Shown in pieces: positions 33,291 to 41,712 of a stretch of 49,295 nucleotides of DNA. Made by a program: the position numbers and the translations under genes. The stretch comes from SAR202 cluster bacterium bin127. Its GTDB lineage: Bacteria; Chloroflexota; Dehalococcoidia; Lucifugimonadales; Lucifugimonadaceae. Numbering within the stretch: the first letter of the stretch is position 1; the number at the start of each line of letters is the position of its first letter. The stretch is taken from positions 1 through 49,295 of the forward strand of contig MPNN01000015.1 in assembly GCA_002239045.1 (NCBI GenBank). The letters are read 5' to 3'. The notes beneath the pieces are model-generated. The model did no database searches. It was not told the DNA's origin and saw only the letters and a list, made by a program, of their open reading frames with translations.

Positions 33291-34796
33291 TCAACCGATT
33301 CTAACCTCTTCTGTCGGGAACGAATATCGCTGCTCAATCTGGCGACCCGCCATCAACAGCGCCAACGACAACGGACCAAACCTGCCTAGGAACATCGCGA
33401 AGATTACCAAACCTTGCGTCGGGGCGTTCAATTTTGAGGTTATTCCGGTGTCCAATCCTACCGTCGCCGCCGCTGAAACCACTTGGAACAACACATCTCT
33501 CGTTGGCAGATCCGATTGCAGCTGCAAGGCCACATATGCGATGATCACTACGATCGCCGCGGACACACCGCCCAGCACCAACGCGCGCTGAACCGTCGAC
33601 GACCGAATGTGACTCCTGAAGATGTTGATGCTGTTCCGACCGGACATCGTGGCGATCGCCGCAACCACCATCACCATGAACGTGTTTACTTTGATGCCGC
33701 CAGCAGTGGTTCCCGAAACCCCTCCGATGAACATCAACACCTCCGTCGCGGTATCGGTCGCACTCGATGCTTGACCGTAGTCGATGATCGAGAACCCGGC
33801 GGTACGCGCCGAAAACGAGTGGAAAAAGGCGTCGGCGATCTTTTGCACCACGCTGCTGCTCCCAGAGGTCCCGGGATTGCTCCACTCGCCGATCGCGAAT
33901 GTGATGAATCCCGTCATCAACAGTCCCGCGGTTCCGATCAGTATCAACTTGCTCTCCAACCGCAACCATCGGAAACTCTTGTTCCGCCAAACATCGCTCC
34001 ACAACACGTACCCGGTTCCTCCGATTAAGATCAACGACGCGAATACGAACAAAGTGAAATAGTCCGCCGCGAATCCGTGCAAACTGTCGCCACCTACAAC
34101 GTCGTTTGGCAAAATTTCGATTCCGGCATTGTTAAATGCAGAAATCCCGTGGAAAAACGCGAGCCAGACCGTGTGCCAGAAATCGAACCCCTCCCACAAA
34201 TTTCGGATCAATGTCCAGTACACCCAAAGCACAACGACGCCGATCAACTGCGCGATCACCGCGAACAGAACGATATTCCGCACCAATGTCGTGATCCCGC
34301 CAAGCTCCCCCCAACCGAGTCCTTCACGCACAATCAATCGGTTCTGCAACCTGAGCTCCTGACCAACGATGATGATCAGAAACGCCGCACCAGTCATAAA
34401 TCCCAATCCGCCGATGAATATCAAACTCAGGATCACGGTCTGACCAAAAACCGTCCAATGCTCAAGCGTATCCACCGTCACCAATCCAGTTACCGTCACC
34501 GAAGTTGTGGCGGTGAAAAGACAGGTTAACGGGTTTGCAAATCCCGGAGCCTTGCTCGACATAGGCAGCAACAGTAATCCGGTGCCGATCAGGTCGATGA
34601 TGAAGAACCCGTAGATCAGCGACATCGGCGACGCAATACCACGCGTTGAAACCGAGCGCGGTGTTACCGGAACGTCCACTGGGGCTGTTTGGGCCGCTCG
34701 GGGAACGCGAACCACTTGGTCCCCGATCCTTGGCCCGCTGTTACGACGACGCATATCCGAAGTTTCGCCCATCATCATCTGGGCAACAGCCAACAT
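33291..34796 (-). CDS. KtrB/TrkH-type potassium channel subunit
   Basis: A 501-residue membrane protein with four repeated M1-P-M2 units. Selectivity-filter-like turns are visible: TATTSVTVTGL (unit 1), GISAFNNAGIE (unit 2), SFSARTAGFSI (unit 3) and AATVGLDTGI (unit 4). The C-terminus (FLGRFGPLSLALLMAG, then FPTEEVRIG) is the KtrB signature. A hydrophilic N-terminus of about 50 residues precedes the first helix; internal ATG codons (for instance the MMM run at residues 7-9) are alternative starts. With the RCK proteins downstream it forms a K+ uptake system. Confidence 0.9.
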   Translation of the reverse strand: MLAVAQMMMGETSDMRRRNSGPRIGDQVVRVPRAAQTAPVDVPVTPRSVSTRGIASPMSLIYGFFIIDLIGTGLLLLPMSSKAPGFANPLTCLFTATTSVTVTGLVTVDTLEHWTVFGQTVILSLIFIGGLGFMTGAAFLIIIVGQELRLQNRLIVREGLGWGELGGITTLVRNIVLFAVIAQLIGVVVLWVYWTLIRNLWEGFDFWHTVWLAFFHGISAFNNAGIEILPNDVVGGDSLHGFAADYFTLFVFASLILIGGTGYVLWSDVWRNKSFRWLRLESKLILIGTAGLLMTGFITFAIGEWSNPGTSGSSSVVQKIADAFFHSFSARTAGFSIIDYGQASSATDTATEVLMFIGGVSGTTAGGIKVNTFMVMVVAAIATMSGRNSINIFRSHIRSSTVQRALVLGGVSAAIVVIIAYVALQLQSDLPTRDVLFQVVSAAATVGLDTGITSKLNAPTQGLVIFAMFLGRFGPLSLALLMAGRQIEQRYSFPTEEVRIG

Positions 34797-34847
34797 TCTA
34801 GGTTAATCAGAAAATCTCAACTCGATGGCGTCGATCTCAACTCAGTG

Positions 34848-35636
34848 TTAGGAGTCGCCAGAACGGATTGCGTGCTCGGCTTTGACCAATATCGAATCAT
34901 GGTCGTAGCTATCAATGTCACGCTGCAACGTCGACTCATCCGAACTGCCACCGAGCTCCGCGACACGTGCGATCATGCGCGGAACCGCGCGCACCACGTT
35001 GTCGACGATGGTTATCGACGCGTCGCGGGAGGTGCGTGACATCGGATTAAGATCAACCGCGATCACCGACTTACCAGCTGCGCGCAACGCGCCGCACCTG
35101 TCGCCGTCTTCAAGCGGCACAAACACCACATCAGCCCGAGCGATTCCGTCAGGATTCACATATCGTCGATCGCTGCTCAGCGTGACGATCACCGCTTCAG
35201 CGGTTGGTTCCAACACATCTACCGCGCCGTATTCCCGCAAATGCTCCGCTATCGCGGCAATGCGTTCTCCGCTGGGGTGAAAGAGGTTGATCTCCAATGG
35301 TGCGCCCGTCATCTCTGACAACCTCACCAGATCGCCGGGCACCAAAGCCGCCGTATTACCGTTAACTGAAATCACCGGACGATCCGCTTGAAGCATCATC
35401 GCCACGGCCGCGCGTATCGCAGTCTCAGCAAAATCTCGCGTCCGTTCGCCGATCAAGTAATCGAACGCTTCGCCGCGACCGTGGGCTATCAGACCGTGCT
35501 GGGAAGTAATCCCTTTGTCTACTCCCTCAACTAATCGCTCGCGAATCAGCAGCGACTGCCGCCTGGGATGCGATGCTAACGCCGCTTCCAGACCCTGACT
35601 CCGCTCCTGCGGGGGATGGCTAGGGTTGTGCCCCAC
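34848..35636 (-). CDS. 4-phosphopantoate--beta-alanine ligase, archaeal type
   Basis: The 262-residue protein matches the archaeal phosphopantothenate synthetase family (COG1701/DUF137) in motif after motif: SHPRRQSLLIRERLVEG, GLIAHGRGEAFDYLIGE, PVISVNGNTAALVP, FHPSGERIAAIAEHL, ADVVFVPLEDGDR and IAVDLNPMSRTSR. The enzyme joins 4-phosphopantoate and beta-alanine with ATP in the archaeal route to coenzyme A, replacing bacterial PanC. Start GTG 35636 lies two bases after the GNAT stop. Sitting in an otherwise bacterial operon, it suggests transfer from archaea or an alternative CoA route; a pantoate kinase gene is not in the window. Confidence 0.85.
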   Translation of the reverse strand: MGHNPSHPPQERSQGLEAALASHPRRQSLLIRERLVEGVDKGITSQHGLIAHGRGEAFDYLIGERTRDFAETAIRAAVAMMLQADRPVISVNGNTAALVPGDLVRLSEMTGAPLEINLFHPSGERIAAIAEHLREYGAVDVLEPTAEAVIVTLSSDRRYVNPDGIARADVVFVPLEDGDRCGALRAAGKSVIAVDLNPMSRTSRDASITIVDNVVRAVPRMIARVAELGGSSDESTLQRDIDSYDHDSILVKAEHAIRSGDS

Positions 35637-35638
35637 GC

Positions 35639-36100
35639 CTATATCTCTTTCGTGAACACCTTGAAATGCGCCCCGGAAAAGCCGTTGCGCTCCAAGAACG
35701 ATGCATCACGCTCGTCTTCATCCAACAGCACAGAGAACATGTTGTTCAAACCATCGGCTTTGGCTTTCTGCGTCAACGCATCGATCAGTCGCGATCCGAG
35801 GCCCTGCCGCCGATGATCCGGGTGGACCGCCATTGCAACTACCCGCACGCCCGGCGGAAGTCCATAAGACGCAGTTTGTCGCTCGGACATCAGAAACGCC
35901 ACGATCTCGTCGCCTTGATCCTCATCGACAGCCACAAAACATCCCCAAGGCGCGTACTCCAACGAGTCCAACGCGATTATCTCCAAAACTCGACCCACGT
36001 ACTGGTCCCACGTTGCCGATCGATCCGGCCCACGGATCTCCTGATCCAACGCCAATACTCTCTCCGCGTCTCCTTGATGCAGTTCGCGTATCGAAATCAC
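35639..36100 (-). CDS. GNAT family N-acetyltransferase
   Basis: A 153-residue single-domain acetyltransferase. The acetyl-CoA site is visible as VVAMAVHPDHRRQGLGSRLI (motif A, R/Q-x-x-G-x-G/A), with the preceding strands CFVAVDEDQGDEIVAFL and the C-terminal FLERNGFSG motif B. This resembles RimI-like enzymes, but the acceptor is unknown. It is the gene immediately before the phosphopantoate ligase (two-base gap), so the pair is probably one transcription unit. Confidence 0.8.
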   Translation of the reverse strand: MISIRELHQGDAERVLALDQEIRGPDRSATWDQYVGRVLEIIALDSLEYAPWGCFVAVDEDQGDEIVAFLMSERQTASYGLPPGVRVVAMAVHPDHRRQGLGSRLIDALTQKAKADGLNNMFSVLLDEDERDASFLERNGFSGAHFKVFTKEI

Positions 36101-36118
36101 TTCAATGACTCCTCGGAT

Positions 36119-37087
36119 TCAGTTGACCACGTTAATCGGCGATCCATTTAAGTACGCCAAGGTGTTCTCGACAACGCCTTGATTGAGCAGATCCAAACCC
36201 TCCGGCGTCATATCCGCAATATGAGGCGTCAAGATCACCTGCTCGCACTCCGTGATCGGACTACCTTCGGGTAGCGGCTCGTTCTCGAAAACATCCAACG
36301 CCGCACCGCTTATTCGACCCGCATTCAGCGCCTCGACCAACGCCGCCTCATCGACAATGGGACCACGAGCCACGTTCACCAGTATCGCTTCCGGTTTCAT
36401 CAGACCAATCTCATGGGCCCCGATCATCTTCTCCGAATCGGGCGTCAGTTTCGTGTGGATCGTAATTACATCTGACGTGGCCATAAGCTCATCAAGCCCC
36501 ACAAACCTAACTCCCAGTCTCTCTGCGCGCTCATCTGACGGATTGAAGGTATGCGCGATTACGTTCATCCCGAACGCGTTGCAGATCCGCGCCATCTCCG
36601 CACCGATATTGCCTGTGCCGACGATTCCGACCGTTTTGTCGCCCAGGAACACGCCATCCTGCTTCACCCAATGACCCTGCCTCGTCATCTCCGTATACCA
36701 CGCTGCCCGTTTCGCGGCCGCAAACATCAGCCCGAACGCATGCTCGGCTACCACCGGGGCCGTCTTGCCGGGGATGTTCGACACCGTGATGCCGCGCGCT
36801 CTGGCCGCCTCCAAATCGATTGAATCGGTGCCGATGCCGCAGACCGAGATGAATCGCAACTCCGGCAACAAGTCAAACATTTCCGAACGCCACTCGAGAT
36901 AGCTTCGGGAGTTGATGATCGTCGTCGCTCCTTGCGAGCGCTCAATCTGCAAGTCGAAACTGTCGCAGCGGGTCGGAAATATCCTTACATCCGCAACCGC
37001 ACTGAGCTCAGCCATACGAGGCGACCTTTGGCATTGAGCCGGGTCGTCAGATGGCACCACTACGAGTGCTCGCTCTCCGTTGGACAT
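36119..37087 (-). CDS. D-2-hydroxyacid dehydrogenase (SerA/phosphoglycerate-dehydrogenase-like)
   Basis: The 322-residue enzyme has the two-domain layout of D-isomer-specific dehydrogenases: an N-terminal substrate domain, VGIVGTGNIGAEMARIC (NAD site, GxGxxG), the segment ILVNVARGPIVDEAALV with the catalytic Arg and the catalytic His in LTPHIADMT. The Glu of the relay is expected in ALDVFENEPLP. It reduces or oxidises a 2-keto/2-hydroxy acid with NAD(H). There is no C-terminal ACT domain, so it is not the long SerA form. The substrate is not known. Confidence 0.85.
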   Translation of the reverse strand: MSNGERALVVVPSDDPAQCQRSPRMAELSAVADVRIFPTRCDSFDLQIERSQGATTIINSRSYLEWRSEMFDLLPELRFISVCGIGTDSIDLEAARARGITVSNIPGKTAPVVAEHAFGLMFAAAKRAAWYTEMTRQGHWVKQDGVFLGDKTVGIVGTGNIGAEMARICNAFGMNVIAHTFNPSDERAERLGVRFVGLDELMATSDVITIHTKLTPDSEKMIGAHEIGLMKPEAILVNVARGPIVDEAALVEALNAGRISGAALDVFENEPLPEGSPITECEQVILTPHIADMTPEGLDLLNQGVVENTLAYLNGSPINVVN

Positions 37088-37130
37088 TACGTTTCCAACC
37101 TATTTGGTACAGGTAACAGCAAGCTCTTCA

Positions 37131-37154
37131 CGATGCGTCTTGACTGACGCATCG
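37131..37154. terminator. Intergenic hairpin
   Basis: CGATGCGTC and GACGCATCG form a perfect nine-bp stem with loop TTGACT. It lies between the stop of the YtxH gene and the start of the hydroxyacid dehydrogenase gene, both on the minus strand. No T run follows, so it may act as a partial terminator or mRNA-processing hairpin. Confidence 0.45.
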
Positions 37155-37186
37155 ACCAGAACCTGCCGACCATGATTTCTTAACTG

Positions 37187-37576
37187 TTAGACGCGGTCTT
37201 GTTCGTCGGACTGCGGCGCCGACTCGAATTCGGCCATCACCGGCATGCTGTCAGCATCCGACGACGAGTTTCTGCTGACGCGTTGGCGAAGCGTCGAAGC
37301 TACATTCGCCGCCTCGGCGCGTATCTCCTCGAGACGCTGACTCGTGGAGTCCAACAACTCTTCCATCTGATCGCGGGCGGCACCGGATCGATCCATGAAC
37401 TGCTCGCGAGCCGAGCCGGTACGGTCCCAAATCTGTTCGCGGGCGGCATCGCTGCGGTCCATCAGGTCAGCACGCATCTCCGCGCCCGATTTCGGTGCCA
37501 GCAAAATACCGACCGCGAAACCCGCGATGCCACCTAGGATCGCACCTGCCAGAAAACTATCTCCACCGTTTGCCAT
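37187..37576 (-). CDS. YtxH-like protein (membrane-anchored, helical repeat)
   Basis: The 129-residue protein starts at ATG 37576 with GGAG eight bases upstream. The N-terminus FLAGAILGGIAGFAVGILLAP is the glycine-zipper transmembrane helix of YtxH proteins. Then follow imperfect helical repeats (MDRSDAAREQIWDR, SAREQFMDRSGAARDQ) that probably form a coiled coil, and an Asp/Ser-rich tail. YtxH members are general-stress proteins of unclear action. The next gene upstream (37642-38001) is a DUF948-like protein, the usual partner of YtxH in Firmicutes, which supports the assignment. Confidence 0.75.
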   Translation of the reverse strand: MANGGDSFLAGAILGGIAGFAVGILLAPKSGAEMRADLMDRSDAAREQIWDRTGSAREQFMDRSGAARDQMEELLDSTSQRLEEIRAEAANVASTLRQRVSRNSSSDADSMPVMAEFESAPQSDEQDRV

Positions 37577-37641
37577 GATTAATCTCCATTTCTTTAATCT
37601 CAGTTTCGACAAGGATCACATCCTCGCCGGTTTGTATCGCC

Positions 37642-38001
37642 TCAGTCACCAGATCGTTCGTCGGAACGTGCCCGAGATCGTTCGTGCATTCGGCGTTTGA
37701 GCACGTAGCCCAACGGTGACAGCAGCCACGAAACTACATTGAAGCCGCCGCCGGAATCCTGCGAATCCATGCCAGCCCGACTCCGCACACGATCTCGCAA
37801 CTCCGAAATCGTGTCACGAGCCGCAGCCACCGAGTCAATCAGGTTGTCGACGCGGTCCATCGCCTCGTTCAATCGCTGCACGGCCTTTCGCACGGCACCA
37901 AGGGTCACCAATGCTACGACCGTCACCACTACGCAGACGACAACGAACGCTATGTCGCGCAGGATGCCGCTGTATTGAGAGATGTCGTTAAGTTCGAACA
38001 A
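37642..38001 (-). CDS. DUF948-like membrane protein
   Basis: A 119-residue protein with one N-terminal transmembrane helix (IAFVVVCVVVTVVALVTLGAV, broken here: about 16-36), followed by an amphipathic helix AVQRLNEAMDRVDNLIDSV that matches DUF948 proteins and a basic C-terminus (RRMHERSRARSDERSG). DUF948 and YtxH genes often travel together as a stress-linked pair. The function is unknown; a role in envelope or partner-protein anchoring is possible. Confidence 0.6.
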   Translation of the reverse strand: MFELNDISQYSGILRDIAFVVVCVVVTVVALVTLGAVRKAVQRLNEAMDRVDNLIDSVAAARDTISELRDRVRSRAGMDSQDSGGGFNVVSWLLSPLGYVLKRRMHERSRARSDERSGD

Positions 38002-38111
38002 ACCTGTTCCGATTCAATGCGATTGGACGAGCCAAAACTTGGATTTCATGCCCAAATTCGCTTTACGCGAGATTCTACAAAATCACAACCTGCCCAATTC
38101 ACCATCCACGT

Positions 38112-38936
38112 TCAATCAAACATGCTACCGGGCTGACATTTTCGGCAAAAGTTCGTGTCTCGTTGCCGAGATTTCACCGAGCTAATCGTCGAGCCACAAC
38201 GCGGGCAATCCGAACCCGGTTTACCATGAACGCTTAAGAATTTCCGATCCTTCCGTGGATGACGTTGGCCGAATATCCCACGCAACGTCGCGACAGCTTG
38301 ACTTGGCACGCCGTAGACCGCTTCGTGCAAGCGGTTTACATCATCAACGGTGAACCGCGAGACCTTTCTAAACGGAAAGATTCCGGCTGCCCACAGCACC
38401 TCATCAGCGTACGCGTTGCCAATACCCGCTACCAATTCACCACGGGTCAAAACACCTTTAACCTCGCCTCGAAAACGTTTCAGCGCCAAACGAAAATCCG
38501 CCAAGCTCAGCGGATCGTCCAATACATCCGGACCCTGATCCGCGACCCGCGTTATCTCGCTAACATTGTCCGATCCAACGTAGTAGATCTGACCCATCCG
38601 CTTCGCATCCGAGTATCTCAGCTGCATACCGCCACCTAAATTCATCGTCAAAATCGTCGACTTCAACGGCTTCTTGCTCGCTTCAACCAACGACAGATCG
38701 CCTGTCAGCATCGGACTGACCACCATCGAAATACCACCAGATAGCGACATCAACAACAGTTTGCCCTTGCGATCCAATCCCTCGATCTTCCGACCGCAAA
38801 CGTGCTCCACCAGCGGCTCGCCAACCAAGTTCCTCACCACCAAAGGCCGCAACTCCCGGGCCGACTCGATTACCTCGCCTTCCATACGCGGCGCAAGGTA
38901 CTCTCGCAGAACATAAAGGTCAGGTGCTTCCGGCAT
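38112..38936 (-). CDS. Formamidopyrimidine-DNA glycosylase family protein (Fpg/Nei)
   Basis: The 274-residue enzyme excises oxidised bases from DNA. ATG 38936 is selected because it gives the expected MPEAPDL terminus, where Pro (after Met removal) is the catalytic nucleophile and Glu the next key residue. The H2TH region (ELVAGIGNAYADEVLWAAGI) and the C-terminal zinc finger (CPRCGST, then FCRKCQPG, four Cys) are intact. The N-terminal Leu/Arg pattern differs from classic MutM (PEAPDLYVLREYLAPR), so substrate preference may differ. An upstream ATG at 38954 would destroy the Pro nucleophile position. Confidence 0.85.
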   Translation of the reverse strand: MPEAPDLYVLREYLAPRMEGEVIESARELRPLVVRNLVGEPLVEHVCGRKIEGLDRKGKLLLMSLSGGISMVVSPMLTGDLSLVEASKKPLKSTILTMNLGGGMQLRYSDAKRMGQIYYVGSDNVSEITRVADQGPDVLDDPLSLADFRLALKRFRGEVKGVLTRGELVAGIGNAYADEVLWAAGIFPFRKVSRFTVDDVNRLHEAVYGVPSQAVATLRGIFGQRHPRKDRKFLSVHGKPGSDCPRCGSTISSVKSRQRDTNFCRKCQPGSMFD

Positions 38937-39087
38937 ATCGCCATTATCGTCCAATACATCCCGCCATCCAACGCATCCTCGTCTTACTCGCGGACGGGTG
39001 CTTTACACTCCTTTGCGCTGCCCCTCGCGACTCGTCGATGCACGCATATCATGAATACGTAATCCGAATGCCTATTCTCACCCCACC

Positions 39088-40791
39088 ATGAGCACCGTCT
39101 TTTATCGAAAGTGGCGACCAACCCGCTTCAGCGACGTCGTCGGACAAGAACACATCACCGACACGCTCCGCCGTGCCGTGATGTCTAACCGGGTCGCCCA
39201 CGCATACCTCTTTACAGGTCCGCGCGGCGTCGGCAAGACTTCGACCGCCCGCATCCTGGCCAAAGCCATCAACGCTGAACTCGATCAATACGGCGATCCG
39301 CTGCCCGACACCGATGCCGCGATCGCCATCGACGAGGGACGATACATGGACCTCATCGAGATCGACGCCGCCTCAAATCGGGGTGTCGGCGACATCCGTG
39401 ACCTGCGCGAGCGAGTACTGCTACGTCCGACCGTCGGCCAGTTTAAGGTCTACATCATCGACGAAGTCCACATGCTTACCACTGAGGCCTTTAACGCCTT
39501 GTTGAAGACCCTCGAAGAGCCGCCGCCGCAGGTCGTCATGATCCTCGCTACGACGGACATCCACCGCGTCCCGGCGACCATAATCTCCCGGTGCCAACGG
39601 TTCGACTTCCGACGTCTCACTCCCGACGACGTCATCGGACGCCTGATCCTGATTTGCGACGAAGAGGGGATCGAATGCGAACCTGCCGTCCTAGAACTCG
39701 TCGCCCGATCCGCGTGGGGATCCCTTCGCGACGCCGAGAATCTCCTCGAACAGCTTGCCGTCTCATGCGGCACTGGCGAAATCACCGAAGAACAAGCCCG
39801 CGAGCTACTCGGAATCGGCGACACATCCTCCGCCCGCAATCTCGCCAGCGCAGTCCTCGCACAAGACACGAAACGCGCTCTTGAAATCATCGAAGAAGAA
39901 GCCGGGCGCGGTGCCGAACTCAAAGGTCTGCGCGACAGCACGATCTCCGCGCTCCGCGGCGCGCTCCTCGCGAAACACGGCATCACCACACTTTACGGAC
40001 AACTCGGCGACGCACCCGAACTCGAACCCGAAGCCATGCAGGCCTCCTCCGAGCAGATGCTCCACGCCATCACCATCTTCGGACACAACGAGCGCTTCGG
40101 CGAAGCATCATCGCCATTGTCGCTCGAAATCTCCGCCCTCCGAGCCATAGCCGCACCCCCTGCGCCACAACCAGCCGCAACTCCAGCGACTGCACAGCAA
40201 CCACGCCGGCAACCCGCCCGCGCACCGGCGACAGCACAACAACAGAACCGACAACCTGCGCCTCATTCGGCCCCACGACCGGAATCTGGGCCAGATGCCA
40301 CCACCGGCTCGCCAATCCTCGACGAAATCGAAAAGGCCGCTGGGAGACCTATCCGTACCGCGTTCGCACAAGCCAACTTCGTCGGACCGAACGACGACGG
40401 CGTCCTCATCCTCCAACCCAAATACGCCAGTGCAACTAAACGCCTCCGCGACATGTGGATGAACGACGAAACCAGAGCCAAACTTCGCCCCGCCTTCCAA
40501 AACGTCTACGGCCCGAACATCCGCGTCCAACTCCAACAGTCATCCCCCTCACCATCTGCCGGTTCAACATCCACACCTGCTCCTACCACCAACGCTCCGA
40601 CGCCAGCTGCACCCCGTCCAGCCCCGGCACCCACCCAATTCACCCAACCGACTCCAACCTCGCCAAACCAATCAAACCAACTAGCCGACACTCCCCAACC
40701 CTACGGCATCCCAGAAGCGATCGACACCAACCCCACAGTCAATCGTTTCCGCAACGTGGGTGGCCGCATCCTCGGCATCGACGGGAATTAG
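39088..40791 (+). CDS. dnaX: DNA polymerase III subunit gamma/tau
   Basis: The 567-residue clamp-loader ATPase has Walker A GPRGVGKTSTAR (about 44-55), IEIDAASNRGVGDIRDLRE, Walker B VYIIDEVHML, the arginine-finger motif ISRCQRFDFRR and the domain III region to about residue 350. From 355 there is a low-complexity Ala/Pro/Gln/Thr linker, then a folded tau-like part (about 410-480) and another Pro/Thr-rich tail. In most bacteria a four-Cys zinc module lies between Walker A and the AASNRGV motif; here that stretch (AINAELDQYGDPLPDTDAAI) has no Cys. It diverges from the mutM-like gene. A TATTCT box lies nine bases before the ATG. Confidence 0.9.
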   Translation: MSTVFYRKWRPTRFSDVVGQEHITDTLRRAVMSNRVAHAYLFTGPRGVGKTSTARILAKAINAELDQYGDPLPDTDAAIAIDEGRYMDLIEIDAASNRGVGDIRDLRERVLLRPTVGQFKVYIIDEVHMLTTEAFNALLKTLEEPPPQVVMILATTDIHRVPATIISRCQRFDFRRLTPDDVIGRLILICDEEGIECEPAVLELVARSAWGSLRDAENLLEQLAVSCGTGEITEEQARELLGIGDTSSARNLASAVLAQDTKRALEIIEEEAGRGAELKGLRDSTISALRGALLAKHGITTLYGQLGDAPELEPEAMQASSEQMLHAITIFGHNERFGEASSPLSLEISALRAIAAPPAPQPAATPATAQQPRRQPARAPATAQQQNRQPAPHSAPRPESGPDATTGSPILDEIEKAAGRPIRTAFAQANFVGPNDDGVLILQPKYASATKRLRDMWMNDETRAKLRPAFQNVYGPNIRVQLQQSSPSPSAGSTSTPAPTTNAPTPAAPRPAPAPTQFTQPTPTSPNQSNQLADTPQPYGIPEAIDTNPTVNRFRNVGGRILGIDGN

Positions 40792-40833
40792 CTCCCCAAT
40801 CCCAAAACCGCCAACCAATCCCGCTGACGCGCC

Positions 40834-40969
40834 AACCTCCCCTTCGCTCCGCGAAGGGGACGCGTGCGAAGCACGCAGGGGATGCTCGAAATGCCACACG
40901 ATTGCCCCATTCGAAACGACGACCGCAGATCCAACGTCATCCCCGCGAGCCTTAGGGCGGGAAGCCATT
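40834..40969. repeat. Composite dispersed repeat (two hairpins plus CCCCGCGAG-type arm)
   Basis: CCCCTTCGC and GCGAAGGGG (40839-40859, loop TCC), then GCGTGCGAAGCACGC, then GCAGGGGATGC, repeat the block found at 47640-47697. At 40941-40969 another half-repeat CGTCATCCCCGCGAG with GGGCGGGAA follows. It fills the 244-bp gap between dnaX and the VapB-type gene; nothing coding is seen here. Confidence 0.65.
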
Positions 40970-41000
40970 AGTGGCAATGCGAAAAACCCTGCCCTGCTAT

Positions 41001-41016
41001 CATTACATCATTACAT
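41001..41016 (+). promoter_or_regulatory. Tandem CATTACAT repeats upstream of the antitoxin gene
   Basis: CATTACAT occurs twice head to tail (41001-41008, 41009-41016), 20 bp before the antitoxin ATG and next to an AGGAAG ribosome site (41025-41030). Ribbon-helix-helix antitoxins bind short tandem sites over their own promoters, so this is a candidate operator. Confidence 0.4.
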
Positions 41017-41035
41017 CAGTAACTAGGAAGCGACC

Positions 41036-41302
41036 ATGGTACGCACCCAAATCCAACTGAACGAGACGACCCATAGGCTTTTGAAAAACAGAGCTCATTC
41101 CGAAAACCGGTCGATGTCGGCGCTCGTCCGAGACGCCGTCAACCAGTATCTCCAAAACCCTCCCCGGCTCCAAAATCCTCCCCGGCGCAAGTTGACTTTG
41201 AAAGACTTCACATTCATCGGGTCGGGACGATCGGACTCAAACGGCCCCCGTCCATTGTCCACGAGACATGACGATGCACTCGCGGAGATCTACAACGAGT
41301 GA
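41036..41302 (+). CDS. VapB-type antitoxin (CopG-like ribbon-helix-helix)
   Basis: The 88-residue protein opens with RTQIQLNETTHRLLKNRAHS and RSMSALVRDAVNQYL, the strand-helix-helix pattern of CopG/Arc-like DNA-binding domains. A small tandem duplication (PPRLQNPPRRK) and a flexible, acidic end (RHDDALAEIYNE) that would contact the toxin follow. An AGGAAG site lies five bases before the ATG. The stop overlaps the toxin GTG by four bases (GTGA). Confidence 0.8.
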   Translation: MVRTQIQLNETTHRLLKNRAHSENRSMSALVRDAVNQYLQNPPRLQNPPRRKLTLKDFTFIGSGRSDSNGPRPLSTRHDDALAEIYNE

Positions 41303-41694
41303 TCTTCTTCGACACGTCCGCAGCCTTAGCGCTAACGGACGACGACGATCCTTACCATCAACAGTCAATTCGTACGCTCGACGAAATCATGTCGGCCGGC
41401 GAAACGATATTCACGCACAACTACATCTTGTCTGAATCAATGGCGTTGATCCAAAGGAGGATCGGCTTGGCTCAAGCTCTCGACTTCCACGCGACAACAC
41501 ACAGACTGTTAACTGTTCATTGGATTACCGATGTTGAACACGACATCGCTGTGGAACTGCTCACTCGACGCAATCGACGACGACTCAGTCTCGTCGATTG
41601 TGTCAGCTTTGTGCTGATGGAAACCTACGGCTCAACCACCGCATTCGCTTACGACTCCGACTTCCAATCCGAAGGTTTCGAACTCATCGGATGA
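41299..41694 (+). CDS. PIN-domain toxin, VapC-like
   Basis: A 131-residue PIN ribonuclease starting at GTG 41299 within the antitoxin stop. Acidic residues of the active site are D5 (IFFDTSAAL), the Glu in YILSESMALI (about 45), D in LSLVDCVSFVLME (about 101) and D in AFAYDSDFQSEGF (about 119). This order and the LVDCVSF motif match the large VapC group. It is a different subfamily from the pair at 19113-19855, so the window holds two unrelated VapBC-type modules. Confidence 0.85.
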   Translation: MIFFDTSAALALTDDDDPYHQQSIRTLDEIMSAGETIFTHNYILSESMALIQRRIGLAQALDFHATTHRLLTVHWITDVEHDIAVELLTRRNRRRLSLVDCVSFVLMETYGSTTAFAYDSDFQSEGFELIG

Positions 41695-41712
41695 CCCCGA
41701 TCCGGCCTCGGG

